From Flavobacterium cerinum (GTDB taxonomy: Bacteria > Bacteroidota > Bacteroidia > Flavobacteriales > Flavobacteriaceae): a DNA stretch of 58,074 nt. The position numbers and the translations under genes were made by a program. This document shows positions 9,676 through 18,521 of the stretch, in pieces; position 1 is the first letter of the stretch; each line of letters opens with the position of its first letter. The notes under the pieces were generated by a model. The model was not told the DNA's origin. It saw only the letters and a program-made list of their open reading frames with translations, and ran no database searches. Location: positions 1 to 58,074 of the forward strand of contig NZ_SBII01000019.1 of the NCBI RefSeq assembly GCF_004028155.1, written 5' to 3'.

Positions 9676-10707
9676 ATGACTACAAAAAAAGAAATACTAT
9701 ACCATATTACTTTCTGGATACTGTTCGTTGCTTTGGATCAGTTGCTTGAAATAATAACACGTAAAGATGAAAATACTTTTTTATGGTCCTCTTTACAATC
9801 ATTAGTTTTTACACTATTGCATATTGCAATTTTCTATCTCAATTATTTATTGATATGTCCTAAAACTGTTCCTTATAAAAAATGGATGCTCTTTACTGCA
9901 GGACAATTTTCAATTATTTTTCTTTTCCCGGGGTTTCGGTATATTTTAGAAGAAATCATTTTATACAAGATCACAGGATTTCATAATTACAGTGAAAATA
10001 GCAGAAATATTATTTACTATGTTTACGATAACTCTTACTATTCATTTCGCATCATCCTTCTAAGTGTAGTATTCTATTTAATTAAGTATTCCTGGAATAC
10101 CAACAGGCAGGTTACACAATTGCAATTGGAAAAAAAACAGGCTGAATTACAAGTTTTAAAAAACCAATTGAGTCCACATTTTTTATTCAATACACTTAAC
10201 AGCTTTTATGCAGATTTATATGATTCTCAACCAAAAGTGGCAAACGATATACTTAAGCTTTCTGAAATGCTTCGGTACATTACGTATGATAATGAAGAAG
10301 ATATGGTATCGCTAAAAGATGAGATAGAATTTTTACAAAACTATATTGATCTTTTAAAAAGACGGTTTGACGATACTCTTTTTATATCCTTTATATATTC
10401 AGAAAACTACGTAACTTTTAAAATTCCATCACTATTGCTTATACATTTCGTAGAAAATGCATTTAAACATGGCATTCTACATGATAAAAACAGGCCTGTA
10501 TCCATTAAACTGTCAATAGAAAATAACAGACTTGCTTTTATAGTTACAAATAGTTTTGAGTTCAATGAGCATTATGACGAACCCGGAATAGGGCTTAAAA
10601 ATATACGACAGCGTCTCACCCTGCTTTTCCCAAACGATCATGAACTTAAAATTCATGATAAAGAGAATATTTACACAATAATCTTAAACATACCCATGTC
10701 GCAATGA
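9676..10707 (+). CDS. LytS/YehU-type sensor histidine kinase
   Basis: 343 aa. About four hydrophobic N-terminal segments (roughly residues 10-135) are followed by a short coiled linker ('QLQLEKKQAELQVLKNQ') and the His_kinase domain (PF06580). The phospho-acceptor is H168 in 'LSPHFLFNTLNSF'. The ATPase half has 'LLIHFVENAFKHG' (N box) and 'GIGLKNIRQRL' (G box). It phosphorylates the LytTR regulator encoded directly downstream; the ATG of that gene overlaps this stop (ATGA at 10704-10707), so the two are translationally coupled. The divergent neighbour is the outer-membrane receptor, a plausible target. Confidence 0.93.
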   Translation: MTTKKEILYHITFWILFVALDQLLEIITRKDENTFLWSSLQSLVFTLLHIAIFYLNYLLICPKTVPYKKWMLFTAGQFSIIFLFPGFRYILEEIILYKITGFHNYSENSRNIIYYVYDNSYYSFRIILLSVVFYLIKYSWNTNRQVTQLQLEKKQAELQVLKNQLSPHFLFNTLNSFYADLYDSQPKVANDILKLSEMLRYITYDNEEDMVSLKDEIEFLQNYIDLLKRRFDDTLFISFIYSENYVTFKIPSLLLIHFVENAFKHGILHDKNRPVSIKLSIENNRLAFIVTNSFEFNEHYDEPGIGLKNIRQRLTLLFPNDHELKIHDKENIYTIILNIPMSQ

Positions 10708-11426
10708 CTAAACCAATAACCTGTATAATCGTTGACGATGAACCGCCTGCTATAAGAATTTTACAAAAATATGCAGAACAGCTTCCGGGACTTGAATGCG
10801 TTGCAACTACCACAAGTGCTTTAGAGGCTTTACGGCTAATAGAAGTACATCAGCCTGATATTTTATTCCTGGACATACAAATGCGTGATCTCACAGGCAT
10901 ACAATTATCTGCACTTATTAAAGATAAGGTTGGGATAATTTTCACTACAGCTTATCCTCAGTTTGCAGTAGAAGGCTTTGAACTTAATGCAATAGATTAT
11001 CTGCTTAAACCAATTGCTTTTAGCCGATTTATAACTGCGGTAGAAAAAGCCAGAGCGACAATTCCACTAACTGGTAGTAAACATAATATTCCCAGTACTG
11101 AAGAAGAGTTTTTCTTTATAAAAACTGATGGGAAAAATAAATTTAAACGCGTAGAAATTGCTGATATATTTTATATCGAAAGTATAAAGAACTATATCGT
11201 GATCCATACGATGAATGAGCAAATTGTAACTTACAATACTCTTAAATATTTTGAGGAAAAACTACCCGAAAACTTATTCATAAAGATTCATAAATCTTTT
11301 ATTATAGCCTTTAATAAAATAGAAAAAACAGATAATAATGAAGTATGGCTGCTACAAAAAAGCCTGCCTTTGGGAGATACTTATAAAATTGATTTCTTTA
11401 CAAGAATAAATGAACGCAAATTATAA
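10704..11426 (+). CDS. LytTR-family response regulator
   Basis: 240 aa. The N-terminal receiver domain (about 1-120) has the acidic pair in 'IIVDDEPPA', phospho-acceptor D57 in 'FLDIQM' and K108-region 'LLKPI'. The C-terminal LytTR DNA-binding domain (about 135-240) shows 'IFYIESIKNYIVIHT' and 'FIKIHKSFII'. It is the partner of the LytS-type kinase, overlapping it by 4 bp. A bidirectional terminator follows at 11445-11482. Confidence 0.94.
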   Translation: MTKPITCIIVDDEPPAIRILQKYAEQLPGLECVATTTSALEALRLIEVHQPDILFLDIQMRDLTGIQLSALIKDKVGIIFTTAYPQFAVEGFELNAIDYLLKPIAFSRFITAVEKARATIPLTGSKHNIPSTEEEFFFIKTDGKNKFKRVEIADIFYIESIKNYIVIHTMNEQIVTYNTLKYFEEKLPENLFIKIHKSFIIAFNKIEKTDNNEVWLLQKSLPLGDTYKIDFFTRINERKL

Positions 11427-11444
11427 GAAAAATTAATTGTTCAC

Positions 11445-11482
11445 AAAAAGCCTCATATATAAACATATATGAGGCTTTTTTA
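11445..11482. terminator. Bidirectional terminator between convergent units
   Basis: AGCCTCATATAT and ATATATGAGGCT form a 12-bp stem with an AAAC loop. It is flanked by A5 on the left and T6 on the right, so it can terminate both the LytTR operon (+) and the O-antigen-ligase gene (-). Confidence 0.9.
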
Positions 11483-11509
11483 TTTAAACCAGCAATTAAA
11501 TTTAGACTG

Positions 11510-13843
11510 TTATTTACAATTAAGTTCTATTTGCTGTTGAGCTTCAGGAAAGTTTTTAGTTTTAGATAAATTAAAATACTTGCAGGCATTTTCTAAATCA
11601 TTATTTTTTAAATAACTAATACCAGTATAATATTCTGTTTTTCCATCATTTAACCCTGGATATTTCAAGGCATTTAAAAAATAAGGAATAGCCTCTTTGT
11701 GTTTGTTCAAATTATAATAATAGAAACCTAGATTCTGCATGATGTAAATATTTTCAGGTTCCAATTCTAATGCTTTTAGATAAGAATTCAATGCCTTATC
11801 CATTTGAAATTTTGCACTATAATTTTGCCCGTCAATGATATAATCAGTAATTAAAAAATCATTTTTCTGCTTAATTAATAGACTATCATTAGGCAATACT
11901 TTTAATCCTTCATCTATAAATTCAAGTAGTTTTGGCCTTGGATAGCCAGCTCTTTGTAACTCTAAAGCAGTACTCTGCCACTCTTCCGGTTTTTTAATAT
12001 ATTTCGAAAATAAATTATGTGCTTTAATAATTTCAGTAGTATCCTGTTTGTTAGCAGCTAAATTTATTAAATTCTGATAAAAGAAGTAATTCCTTGGACG
12101 CAGGTAAAAAGATTCTTTAGAATAAGTATATGAACTATCAATATCACCTTTATTCCGTGCCATAATGTGCTTATAAAAGTTTATCCTGCCTGAATATGGG
12201 TTTATTTTAGAAGCTTCAGAAAAGTACTTCATAGCTTTCTCATACTTATTTTCCCGTAAATAATAAATAGCAGCATATTCATAAAATGATTCGGAAGTAC
12301 CAAAGATGTTTTTATATTTTGGCATACGTTTAATAACCTCATCACCGGTTAAAACACCTTTTGCATTAGCATCTATATTATCTGTTTTTATTAAATATTC
12401 AAGAGTAGAAGCTTTATAATTTTCATAAGCAAAATAACTTGTTACTAATGAGATAGCTATTAAAACCAATACAATTTTTTTTCTGGTATTTACTTTAACA
12501 TCCTGCTCAACAATAAAAGAACTGTTCATTATTGTTAATGCAAGGCATAATCCAAAAAATATCTGCATCGTAGGCCTGTACATGGGGAAATTAAATAGAG
12601 CGTCTATACCATAAACAATTACAAGCATAAGAGCACCAACAGCAATTGTTCTTGTAGTACCATCTTTATATTTTATTATTCTTTTCAGGTTGATAAAGAA
12701 AATATATACAAAGATTGAAAGATAGATCAGGAAATTTAACAAACCTGTTTCTGCTAAAATTTCTAAAAAATCGTTGTGAGACTTTAATGATACAACATTA
12801 TCATTTGAAAATTCTTTTTCGTACGGAATCGATTCTATAGCATAATTACCCAGACCAATACCAATAATTGGACTCGTTTTAGCCAATTTAATAGAGTTAC
12901 TCCAATAAGCAAGCCGCGCATTTGCTGAACCTTCAGTACTGCTAATTTGCTTGATTCTATCTTCAACTGAATTAAAACGACTGGTATCTTTAGTCTTTTC
13001 AAAAATGAGATTCGTTGTTACGGTAGATAATACTACCACCAATAATAATGCTCCACTAGATAGAATGCTGGACTTTTTAAAAGAATTTATTTTTAAAGAG
13101 TAAAAAATATAGATACAAAAAATTAAAGACAAACTAATTAGCGGGGTTCTTGCTGCTGTTAAAAAAACAGTAGTAAGCGCGAGAAAAAGAGTTGTATATA
13201 AAAACCATTTCTTTTTACTCTTAAAATAAGTAATTCCAATTAGCACAAAAGGAATTTTAATGGTTAAGCTAGCTGCTAAAATATTGATATTACCTGTATT
13301 ACCCTTCAAATTATTTAATGCACTTACTACAGAACTGAGATTTGAAGTTTTTATTAAATTATATAATTCCTGTGAAGCCTGAAGAAAAGCACTGATTCCA
13401 ACAAAAAAAATAATTTTATAAAATAAATGAAGCCTGTTTTGTAATAAAATGACAAGATTTATAAGCAAACAAAAAACTATAATTAATTGTATAAGATCTA
13501 CAATACCCACACCTATGTTTTTTGCATTAAAAATAGATACTGTACAAAATAGCAAAAAGACGAAATAAGCTATAGGAATATAATTTTTCTTTAAAATTGG
13601 TAAGATATTGATAAAACTAATATTGCCATTTAAATACAAAAATCCTCCAACTGCAACATTTAAAAGTGATAAATATAAAAATTGAGGGTGAATAATTTCC
13701 ATCGCATTGAAGTATGGAAAAAAATCAATTATAAGAAGAGCAACTATATAAAAGAGAAGTACAAAATCAGAATTTGAAATTCTTTCTTTATCCTGCGGTT
13801 TAATACTATTTTTATTATTTTTCACTACTGCTTTTACACTCAT
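11510..13843 (-). CDS. O-antigen ligase/polymerase-type membrane protein with C-terminal TPR
   Basis: 777 aa. About 11-12 transmembrane helices occupy residues 25-480. The Wzy_C/O-antigen ligase (PF04932) region includes the periplasmic loop motif 'SLKSHNDFLEILAETGLLNF' near residue 356, with the conserved H-N pair, preceded by 'IIGIGLGNY'. The C-terminal third (about 510-777) is soluble and carries tetratricopeptide repeats ('ALNSYLKALELEPENIYIMQ', 'EAIPYFLNALKYPG'). Such proteins join or polymerise lipid-linked glycans at the periplasmic face of the inner membrane, and some homologues glycosylate proteins. Ligase, polymerase and oligosaccharyltransferase roles cannot be separated from sequence alone. 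The next gene upstream on the same strand is a family 2 glycosyltransferase, but a terminator and 480 bp separate them. Confidence 0.85.
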   Translation of the reverse strand: MSVKAVVKNNKNSIKPQDKERISNSDFVLLFYIVALLIIDFFPYFNAMEIIHPQFLYLSLLNVAVGGFLYLNGNISFINILPILKKNYIPIAYFVFLLFCTVSIFNAKNIGVGIVDLIQLIIVFCLLINLVILLQNRLHLFYKIIFFVGISAFLQASQELYNLIKTSNLSSVVSALNNLKGNTGNINILAASLTIKIPFVLIGITYFKSKKKWFLYTTLFLALTTVFLTAARTPLISLSLIFCIYIFYSLKINSFKKSSILSSGALLLVVVLSTVTTNLIFEKTKDTSRFNSVEDRIKQISSTEGSANARLAYWSNSIKLAKTSPIIGIGLGNYAIESIPYEKEFSNDNVVSLKSHNDFLEILAETGLLNFLIYLSIFVYIFFINLKRIIKYKDGTTRTIAVGALMLVIVYGIDALFNFPMYRPTMQIFFGLCLALTIMNSSFIVEQDVKVNTRKKIVLVLIAISLVTSYFAYENYKASTLEYLIKTDNIDANAKGVLTGDEVIKRMPKYKNIFGTSESFYEYAAIYYLRENKYEKAMKYFSEASKINPYSGRINFYKHIMARNKGDIDSSYTYSKESFYLRPRNYFFYQNLINLAANKQDTTEIIKAHNLFSKYIKKPEEWQSTALELQRAGYPRPKLLEFIDEGLKVLPNDSLLIKQKNDFLITDYIIDGQNYSAKFQMDKALNSYLKALELEPENIYIMQNLGFYYYNLNKHKEAIPYFLNALKYPGLNDGKTEYYTGISYLKNNDLENACKYFNLSKTKNFPEAQQQIELNCK

Positions 13844-14270
13844 TTTTATAGTTTAAGTTTGGATCTTTTCTGAAATTCCTATATCTCTATGGTAATCAGT
13901 TTAAATCACAAAATAAAACAATTTTAATTAGAATACAAATGATATTCAATTATGAATAAGTAGTCTTATGCTCTCAACTGTAAAAGTACTTAAACATCAC
14001 ATAGGGGATGATTTAATCTGTCACTCTTTGATCCCGTTTTCAGCATCGCAGGTATATAAATGCATTATTGTTTTTATATCTGCCAGGATATGGGGAGGTA
14101 TTCTGAAAATATAAAAACAGAAGACAATACATAATATAATCTGCTAAAGAGATTTTGATTATTATCCTGAACTAAAGATAAACACATGACCCACATGTAA
14201 TTATAATCGCCTGTTTTACAATTAGATACATCATGGAAATATACGTATCTGGAATTAAAATAATACTAAA
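13844..14270. other. Intergenic region with no recognised gene
   Basis: About 430 bp, A/T-rich, between the start of the O-antigen-ligase gene and the terminator of the glycosyltransferase gene. It must hold the promoter of the 11510-13843 gene. I see only an imperfect -7 candidate (TTATTTTG on the minus strand near 13900), no open frame with coding character, and no clear RNA fold. Confidence 0.5.
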
Positions 14271-14303
14271 AAAAACTCCTGATTACTTTATCAGGAGTTT
14301 TTT
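14271..14303. terminator. Terminator of the glycosyltransferase gene (near-symmetric)
   Basis: AAAAACTCCTGA and TCAGGAGTTTTT pair around an 8-nt loop. A and T runs on both sides make it usable in either direction; the relevant gene is 14324-15751 (-), which ends about 20 bp away. Confidence 0.85.
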
Positions 14304-14323
14304 AGCTTTATAGTTTTAATACA

Positions 14324-15751
14324 TTAACGGGTTAGCCATCCTCTTTTGTTTGCAGTAAGAATTACATAAGGAGTAATCCAAAATAAACCGAAAGTATATA
14401 AAATACTATAAGAATAGGCCCAAAACGACTCTGATATATTATATCTCTTAGCATAAAATATAACCGAAAAACTTGATAGGATCAATATGCCTAAAAGCGT
14501 GGAACTAATAAATAATACCGGATGTGTAAGTATAAAAAACAACATAAATAGTATTAACGGATAAGCCATGACAATCTTTAACGACTGATTCAAAAACAAA
14601 AGTCTGGCCCCGAATTTAGATTCACGTCTAAAATCCTTAAAAACAAATTGGGACATCATTATATTTTCACGCACATTACTCCTTCCCCATCTAATAAACA
14701 TTTTATACAAACCACTATATTTTTCAGGTACATTAGTGAGCACATATGCATTTCTTTGAAACAAAACATGATGCCCCTGTTTCAATATCATATTAGTCAT
14801 AGCACGGTCTTCACCAATATCTGAGGCCTCTCCCATAAATGTTTGGTTTATCCATTCCGGAAGGCAGGCAAATACAGAAGTACTACGATAAGCTGCTAAA
14901 GCCCCCGGAGTACAAAGCACTGAACCTAACATACTTTCTGCAGAACGCATAAATTCAAAACTTAATACAAAACTCACATTAAGCATTTTAGGAAGTATTG
15001 CTTTATTATTATTTAAAACATGTACATTCCCTGCAACTGCACCACAGTTTTCATTTGTAACAAAAGGACTCACTAAATTTCTCAGTGTGTCACTTTTTAC
15101 AATTGAATCACTATCTACTGTTACAAATATCTCGCCATTGCCAAGATTAAAACCACGATAGAGCGCATGACGCTTTCCTTTATTTTCAGGCTGTTGATAA
15201 ATTGATAACCTATCTCCCATTTTTATTTTAGCCTCCTGCATCCAGTACCATGTATCATCCTGGCTTCCATCATCAATAGCAAGTATCTGCAGCTTTTCTT
15301 CAGGATAATCACTATCTGCCAAACTCAATAATGTATCCCAAACCAGTTTACCTTCATTATAAGCAGGAACAATTACAGTACATGTAGGCAATAGATCATC
15401 TGAAACTGAAGGGATCGGTTTGTATTTAAAATACAGATATAAATTATATAAAAAGAAACCGGCGTTAAATACAAATAGAACAGTTGCTATAATAAGAAAG
15501 ATAAAGCCCCATGTAGAATTTATCCTATCAACACTAAACTGATGAAAGTCAGGCTGTAACTCATAAACCAAAAAAGCAGCTCCAATCATTACTACAAAAG
15601 AGCTTACCAACACAATAAGTCCAAATGGACTTGCGTTACTTTTTACAGTTTTTTTTGATGATTTGCTTTTCACATGAAAAACAGAACTATTTAATTGATT
15701 TTCATTTGGAGTATATAATAATTGTTTTGGAGTAATTGTTTCGCTTTTCAT
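14324..15751 (-). CDS. Processive family 2 glycosyltransferase (hyaluronan/poly-GlcNAc synthase-like)
   Basis: 475 aa. Two N-terminal transmembrane helices (about 42-64 and 80-108) are followed by a cytosolic GT-2 domain and two or three C-terminal helices (about 385-425 and 440-470). Catalytic motifs are visible: D160-D-G-S for UDP binding, D213-S-D215 (DxD, metal), G313-E-D-R316 (TED-like catalytic base) and R354-W355. In the usual QxxRW motif the glutamine position is methionine here (M351), a departure from the processive consensus. The layout matches NodC/HasA/PgaC-type enzymes that make and export a polysaccharide, so a surface polymer is the likely product; the sugar is unknown. The candidate small RNA lies directly upstream on the opposite strand. 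Confidence 0.87.
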   Translation of the reverse strand: MKSETITPKQLLYTPNENQLNSSVFHVKSKSSKKTVKSNASPFGLIVLVSSFVVMIGAAFLVYELQPDFHQFSVDRINSTWGFIFLIIATVLFVFNAGFFLYNLYLYFKYKPIPSVSDDLLPTCTVIVPAYNEGKLVWDTLLSLADSDYPEEKLQILAIDDGSQDDTWYWMQEAKIKMGDRLSIYQQPENKGKRHALYRGFNLGNGEIFVTVDSDSIVKSDTLRNLVSPFVTNENCGAVAGNVHVLNNNKAILPKMLNVSFVLSFEFMRSAESMLGSVLCTPGALAAYRSTSVFACLPEWINQTFMGEASDIGEDRAMTNMILKQGHHVLFQRNAYVLTNVPEKYSGLYKMFIRWGRSNVRENIMMSQFVFKDFRRESKFGARLLFLNQSLKIVMAYPLILFMLFFILTHPVLFISSTLLGILILSSFSVIFYAKRYNISESFWAYSYSILYTFGLFWITPYVILTANKRGWLTR

Positions 15752-15814
15752 ATCGTATATTTTTTGTTTCTATTAAAATTCCTTTTCTGTCCATTTTTAT
15801 ACTTAGCGGAATTC

Positions 15815-15969
15815 AATAAAATTAAAAGCGTCTGAAGGATAGACATGATCACAACAAGCAAGCTCTATGCCATCGCCTTCAGAAGCGAATTGAGTGGGAT
15901 GACGACAGCTTTTTGGGGAATTATGGTGTGTAATTTTTCTACAATTGCAGAAAAATTACACACTTTTTT
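15815..15969 (+). ncRNA. Candidate structured small RNA (about 150 nt)
   Basis: The 421-bp gap between the glycosyltransferase and the GNAT gene contains a strong plus-strand terminator (15926-15969) with no coding gene before it. Upstream, GCGTCTGAAGG (15828-15838) pairs with CCTTCAGAAGC with one G.A mismatch (11-bp stem). Inside, ATAGAC can pair with GCTCTAT with a one-base bulge. The only open frame here (68 codons from 15845) reads through the terminator stem and is not credible. The 5' end is uncertain: no exact TTG/TAnnTTTG promoter is visible, only TATACTTAG near 15799. It matches no RNA family that I can name. Confidence 0.5.
15926..15969 (+). terminator. Strong rho-independent terminator
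   Basis: Perfect 15-bp stem (GTGTGTAATTTTTCT with AGAAAAATTACACAC) around an 8-nt loop, followed on the plus strand by six T. On the minus strand the stem is not followed by T, so it ends a plus-strand transcript that starts within this intergenic region. Confidence 0.85.
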
Positions 15970-16144
15970 ATACATTCTAACAGCATATAGAGAGTACTAC
16001 ATCCAAAGGAGAATAATCTATTACAGACTATATATATCTTTCATTTTTTAATCCGGAAACATCATTTTCGTGATTTTATTAGTTATCAAATATTTTTTGA
16101 CAATTAAGTACCTGAACTGACATCTTACATAACTGGGCATTACT

Positions 16145-16152
16145 TATTTTTG
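16145..16152 (+). promoter_or_regulatory. Candidate -7 element for the GNAT gene
   Basis: TATTTTTG matches TAnnTTTG and lies 20 bp before the ATG at 16173. No TTG is found at the expected -33 spacing, so this is a partial promoter. Confidence 0.4.
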
Positions 16153-16172
16153 TGTCGGATTAACTAATTACC

Positions 16173-16721
16173 ATGACTATGACTTTTTCAATACAACCCG
16201 TCCTTGAGAATGAAAATGTTCTTTTACTACCTCTTAAAGAAAACGATTTTGAAACTTTATATGAAGCCGCTTCAGATGAAAACATTTGGATTCAGCACCC
16301 AAACAAGGATCGATGGAAAAAAGAAGTATTCCTTTCTTTTTTTGAAGGCGCTATAAAAAGTAAAGGCGCATTTAAGATCATAGATAAAGTAACCAATATT
16401 CTAGCCGGAAGTTCCCGTTTCTATAACTACAATGAAGAAGACAATAGTATTTTTATAGGTTATACCTTTTATGCTGTTTCTTTTTGGGGAACAGGACTTA
16501 ATCCTGTTGTGAAAAAATTGATGATGGATTATATATTCCAATATGTAGATAGAATACGATTCCATATTGGTGCAGCCAATTTCCGCTCGCAAATAGCTAT
16601 TACACGCATAGGGGCTACTAAAATAGCAGAGGAAGAAGTTGCTTATTACAACGAACCATCCCGATTAAATTTTGTTTATGAGATCTCCAAAACCGATTGG
16701 CTTTCTTCTCAAAATCAGTAG
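16173..16721 (+). CDS. GNAT-family N-acetyltransferase (RimJ/RimL-like)
   Basis: 182 aa. The sequence follows the Acetyltransf_3 pattern: 'LENENVLLLPLKENDFETLY' at the N-terminus, a central 'GYTFYAVSFWGTGLNPVVKKLMMDY' region (shown here as family landmarks around residues 100-125) that corresponds to acetyl-CoA binding motif A, and 'IRFHIGAANFRSQIAITRIGATK' near 130-155. It should transfer acetyl from acetyl-CoA to an amine on a small molecule or protein N-terminus. The substrate is unknown. It stands alone, with candidate -7 element TATTTTTG at 16145. Confidence 0.88.
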   Translation: MTMTFSIQPVLENENVLLLPLKENDFETLYEAASDENIWIQHPNKDRWKKEVFLSFFEGAIKSKGAFKIIDKVTNILAGSSRFYNYNEEDNSIFIGYTFYAVSFWGTGLNPVVKKLMMDYIFQYVDRIRFHIGAANFRSQIAITRIGATKIAEEEVAYYNEPSRLNFVYEISKTDWLSSQNQ

Positions 16722-16847
16722 ATATATTTATATAAAAAATATCTTGCAAATAACTTTATTAAAACTCTAACAACCTTTTGCATTTGTAGTGTTACTTTAG
16801 CATACAATAAGATTGCTAACTAACCAATTACATTATTTTAATTGTAA

Positions 16848-18116
16848 ATGAACAAGACACTAAAAACCTTCCTGATACTTGCAGCACTAAATATACTATT
16901 AGCAATTATTGGAGTAGTAACCGGTGCAGATGGATTTGCGCTTCTGATTCTTCTGACACTTAGTATTATAATTTCTGTATTGATCATTGTTGGTGTATTT
17001 ATTACTCAAACCAGAAAGAAATATTTAGAGAAAGATCACGCAGGAAGAAAAAAAGCAAGAAAAATGGGAATTATAATTGTTATCAGTACCTTAATAGTAT
17101 TGGCTATAGGCTGGACGATGCTTTCATTTAAATCCGGTTATAAGATTCCTGAATCTGATAAGCACAAAGATTGGAGCTATTTTCCTGAAGGCAGTAATCC
17201 TAATGTTAGTATACAACCTTTAGACAGCATGTATATCTATAATTTAGCAGGAATTGAAGGAACAGAGTATTATCCAGTGCAGTTTACCAAAGACAGTATT
17301 GAATTTTATGATAGTAATATTGGTGGACAAGTACTTTTTGGAATTATGGATAGAGAAGGAAACTTGAAAGCATCCTATGATAAAACAGTATCAGCTTATA
17401 TTGATGGTGATCTAATAATTGTTATCCCTGCCACTTATGGCGATGAAGCACCTCCTACAGTTTGCGACGTTTACAATATCAAAACCTTAGAATTAAGAAA
17501 AGAGCCAATAAACCTAATTACATTACCTGAAAATTATGATTCCTATTCGGGTCCATATTCTTCTGAAGGGGGTAAAGAAAGATATATTGAAAAATACCGT
17601 ACGCCATTTTTTGAAAATCTGGAAGGGGTTAAATCTTTTGAAGAAAAACCTATTTACCCGGCAAGTGATAAAAACAGAGGCTACGGACTTTATAAAGACA
17701 AACAAGGCAAATTATACCAAACTCATGGTTATAACGATAGCTACTCATTAGATATACTAAGTCCGCAATGTAACAGCTACACACTGCCAGTTTCTGATTT
17801 TGCGGTTAAAACAAAGACTAGAAATATTAAAGAAGCAGAAACCCCTATAATTTATAAGAACAATCTAAATAGTGGTGTTTCTATAGCTTATGGAAGTCCA
17901 AACGGTGGTCATGATGGAATTTACTTCAATTACTATCAAACATGGTTAATGTATTATACCATTATTATAGGCAATACAACAACTTCTTTTAAAGTTGAGG
18001 GTGGAGAAAAAGACTGGCCTTATATCCGCTTTTACCAATTAAATGATGTGAAAAATGATAAAGACACGTTGTACTTTATTGCCGAATCCAAGATTTGGAA
18101 AGTTCATAAAAAATAA
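16848..18116 (+). CDS. Uncharacterised membrane-anchored protein
   Basis: 422 aa; no family recognised. Three hydrophobic segments lie at about residues 7-25, 29-53 and 75-95, the last two separated by a basic loop (TRKKYLEKDHAGRKKARK). About 320 residues follow as a soluble domain rich in Tyr, Asp and short beta strands, with no obvious catalytic motif. The topology suggests a three-helix anchor with a large domain outside the cytoplasm. It ends 3 bp before the stop of the convergent gene at 18120, leaving no room for a terminator. It may be functionally tied to the LemA/GIDE operon next door, but that is position only. Confidence 0.75.
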   Translation: MNKTLKTFLILAALNILLAIIGVVTGADGFALLILLTLSIIISVLIIVGVFITQTRKKYLEKDHAGRKKARKMGIIIVISTLIVLAIGWTMLSFKSGYKIPESDKHKDWSYFPEGSNPNVSIQPLDSMYIYNLAGIEGTEYYPVQFTKDSIEFYDSNIGGQVLFGIMDREGNLKASYDKTVSAYIDGDLIIVIPATYGDEAPPTVCDVYNIKTLELRKEPINLITLPENYDSYSGPYSSEGGKERYIEKYRTPFFENLEGVKSFEEKPIYPASDKNRGYGLYKDKQGKLYQTHGYNDSYSLDILSPQCNSYTLPVSDFAVKTKTRNIKEAETPIIYKNNLNSGVSIAYGSPNGGHDGIYFNYYQTWLMYYTIIIGNTTTSFKVEGGEKDWPYIRFYQLNDVKNDKDTLYFIAESKIWKVHKK

Positions 18117-18119
18117 TCT

Positions 18120-18521
18120 CTACCTTCTTGACCTGCTTCTAAATTCTTTCTTTTGAGAATTTTTGGCAATGTCATGACCAAATTTCTTTATTGTTGTATA
18201 ATTTACAAAAGAGAAAATAGTGATTCCTGAGAAAATAGTGATCCAGATATAAGCTAATTTAACTCCTCTTAAATCAGGAATAATAAAGTAAAGTGCCATA
18301 GTAGGGAATAATGTAATAAAAAGGCATAATCCAAAAGCCAGTAGTAGAGGCTTAAAGAAATAATTTACAACAATCTCAAATCCTATTTTCCTGAAAATAT
18401 AACTTAACAGCGTTATTACTGTCATAGCAGCTAACAACCCTGCAAATCCATAAATAAGGACTAATTCAGGTTCATTGTTAATATGAGATTCGTATCCGAA
18501 AAGATTATAGTTGAATTCCAT
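18120..18521 (-). CDS. Small integral membrane protein, last gene of the LemA/GIDE operon
   Basis: 133 aa with three predicted helices (about residues 22-45, 52-76 and 84-106) and a basic C-terminus (RSRSRR). I do not recognise a family. Its ATG lies inside the 3' end of the LemA gene (17-bp overlap), so the two are probably translationally coupled and the protein may act with LemA in the membrane. Confidence 0.75.
   Translation of the reverse strand: MEFNYNLFGYESHINNEPELVLIYGFAGLLAAMTVITLLSYIFRKIGFEIVVNYFFKPLLLAFGLCLFITLFPTMALYFIIPDLRGVKLAYIWITIFSGITIFSFVNYTTIKKFGHDIAKNSQKKEFRSRSRR

Noticed and set aside
15845..16051. 68-codon open frame on the plus strand in the gap between the glycosyltransferase and GNAT genes
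   Set aside because: It reads straight through a perfect 15-bp terminator stem, has no start-site support, and its translation looks random. The region is better explained as an untranslated RNA.
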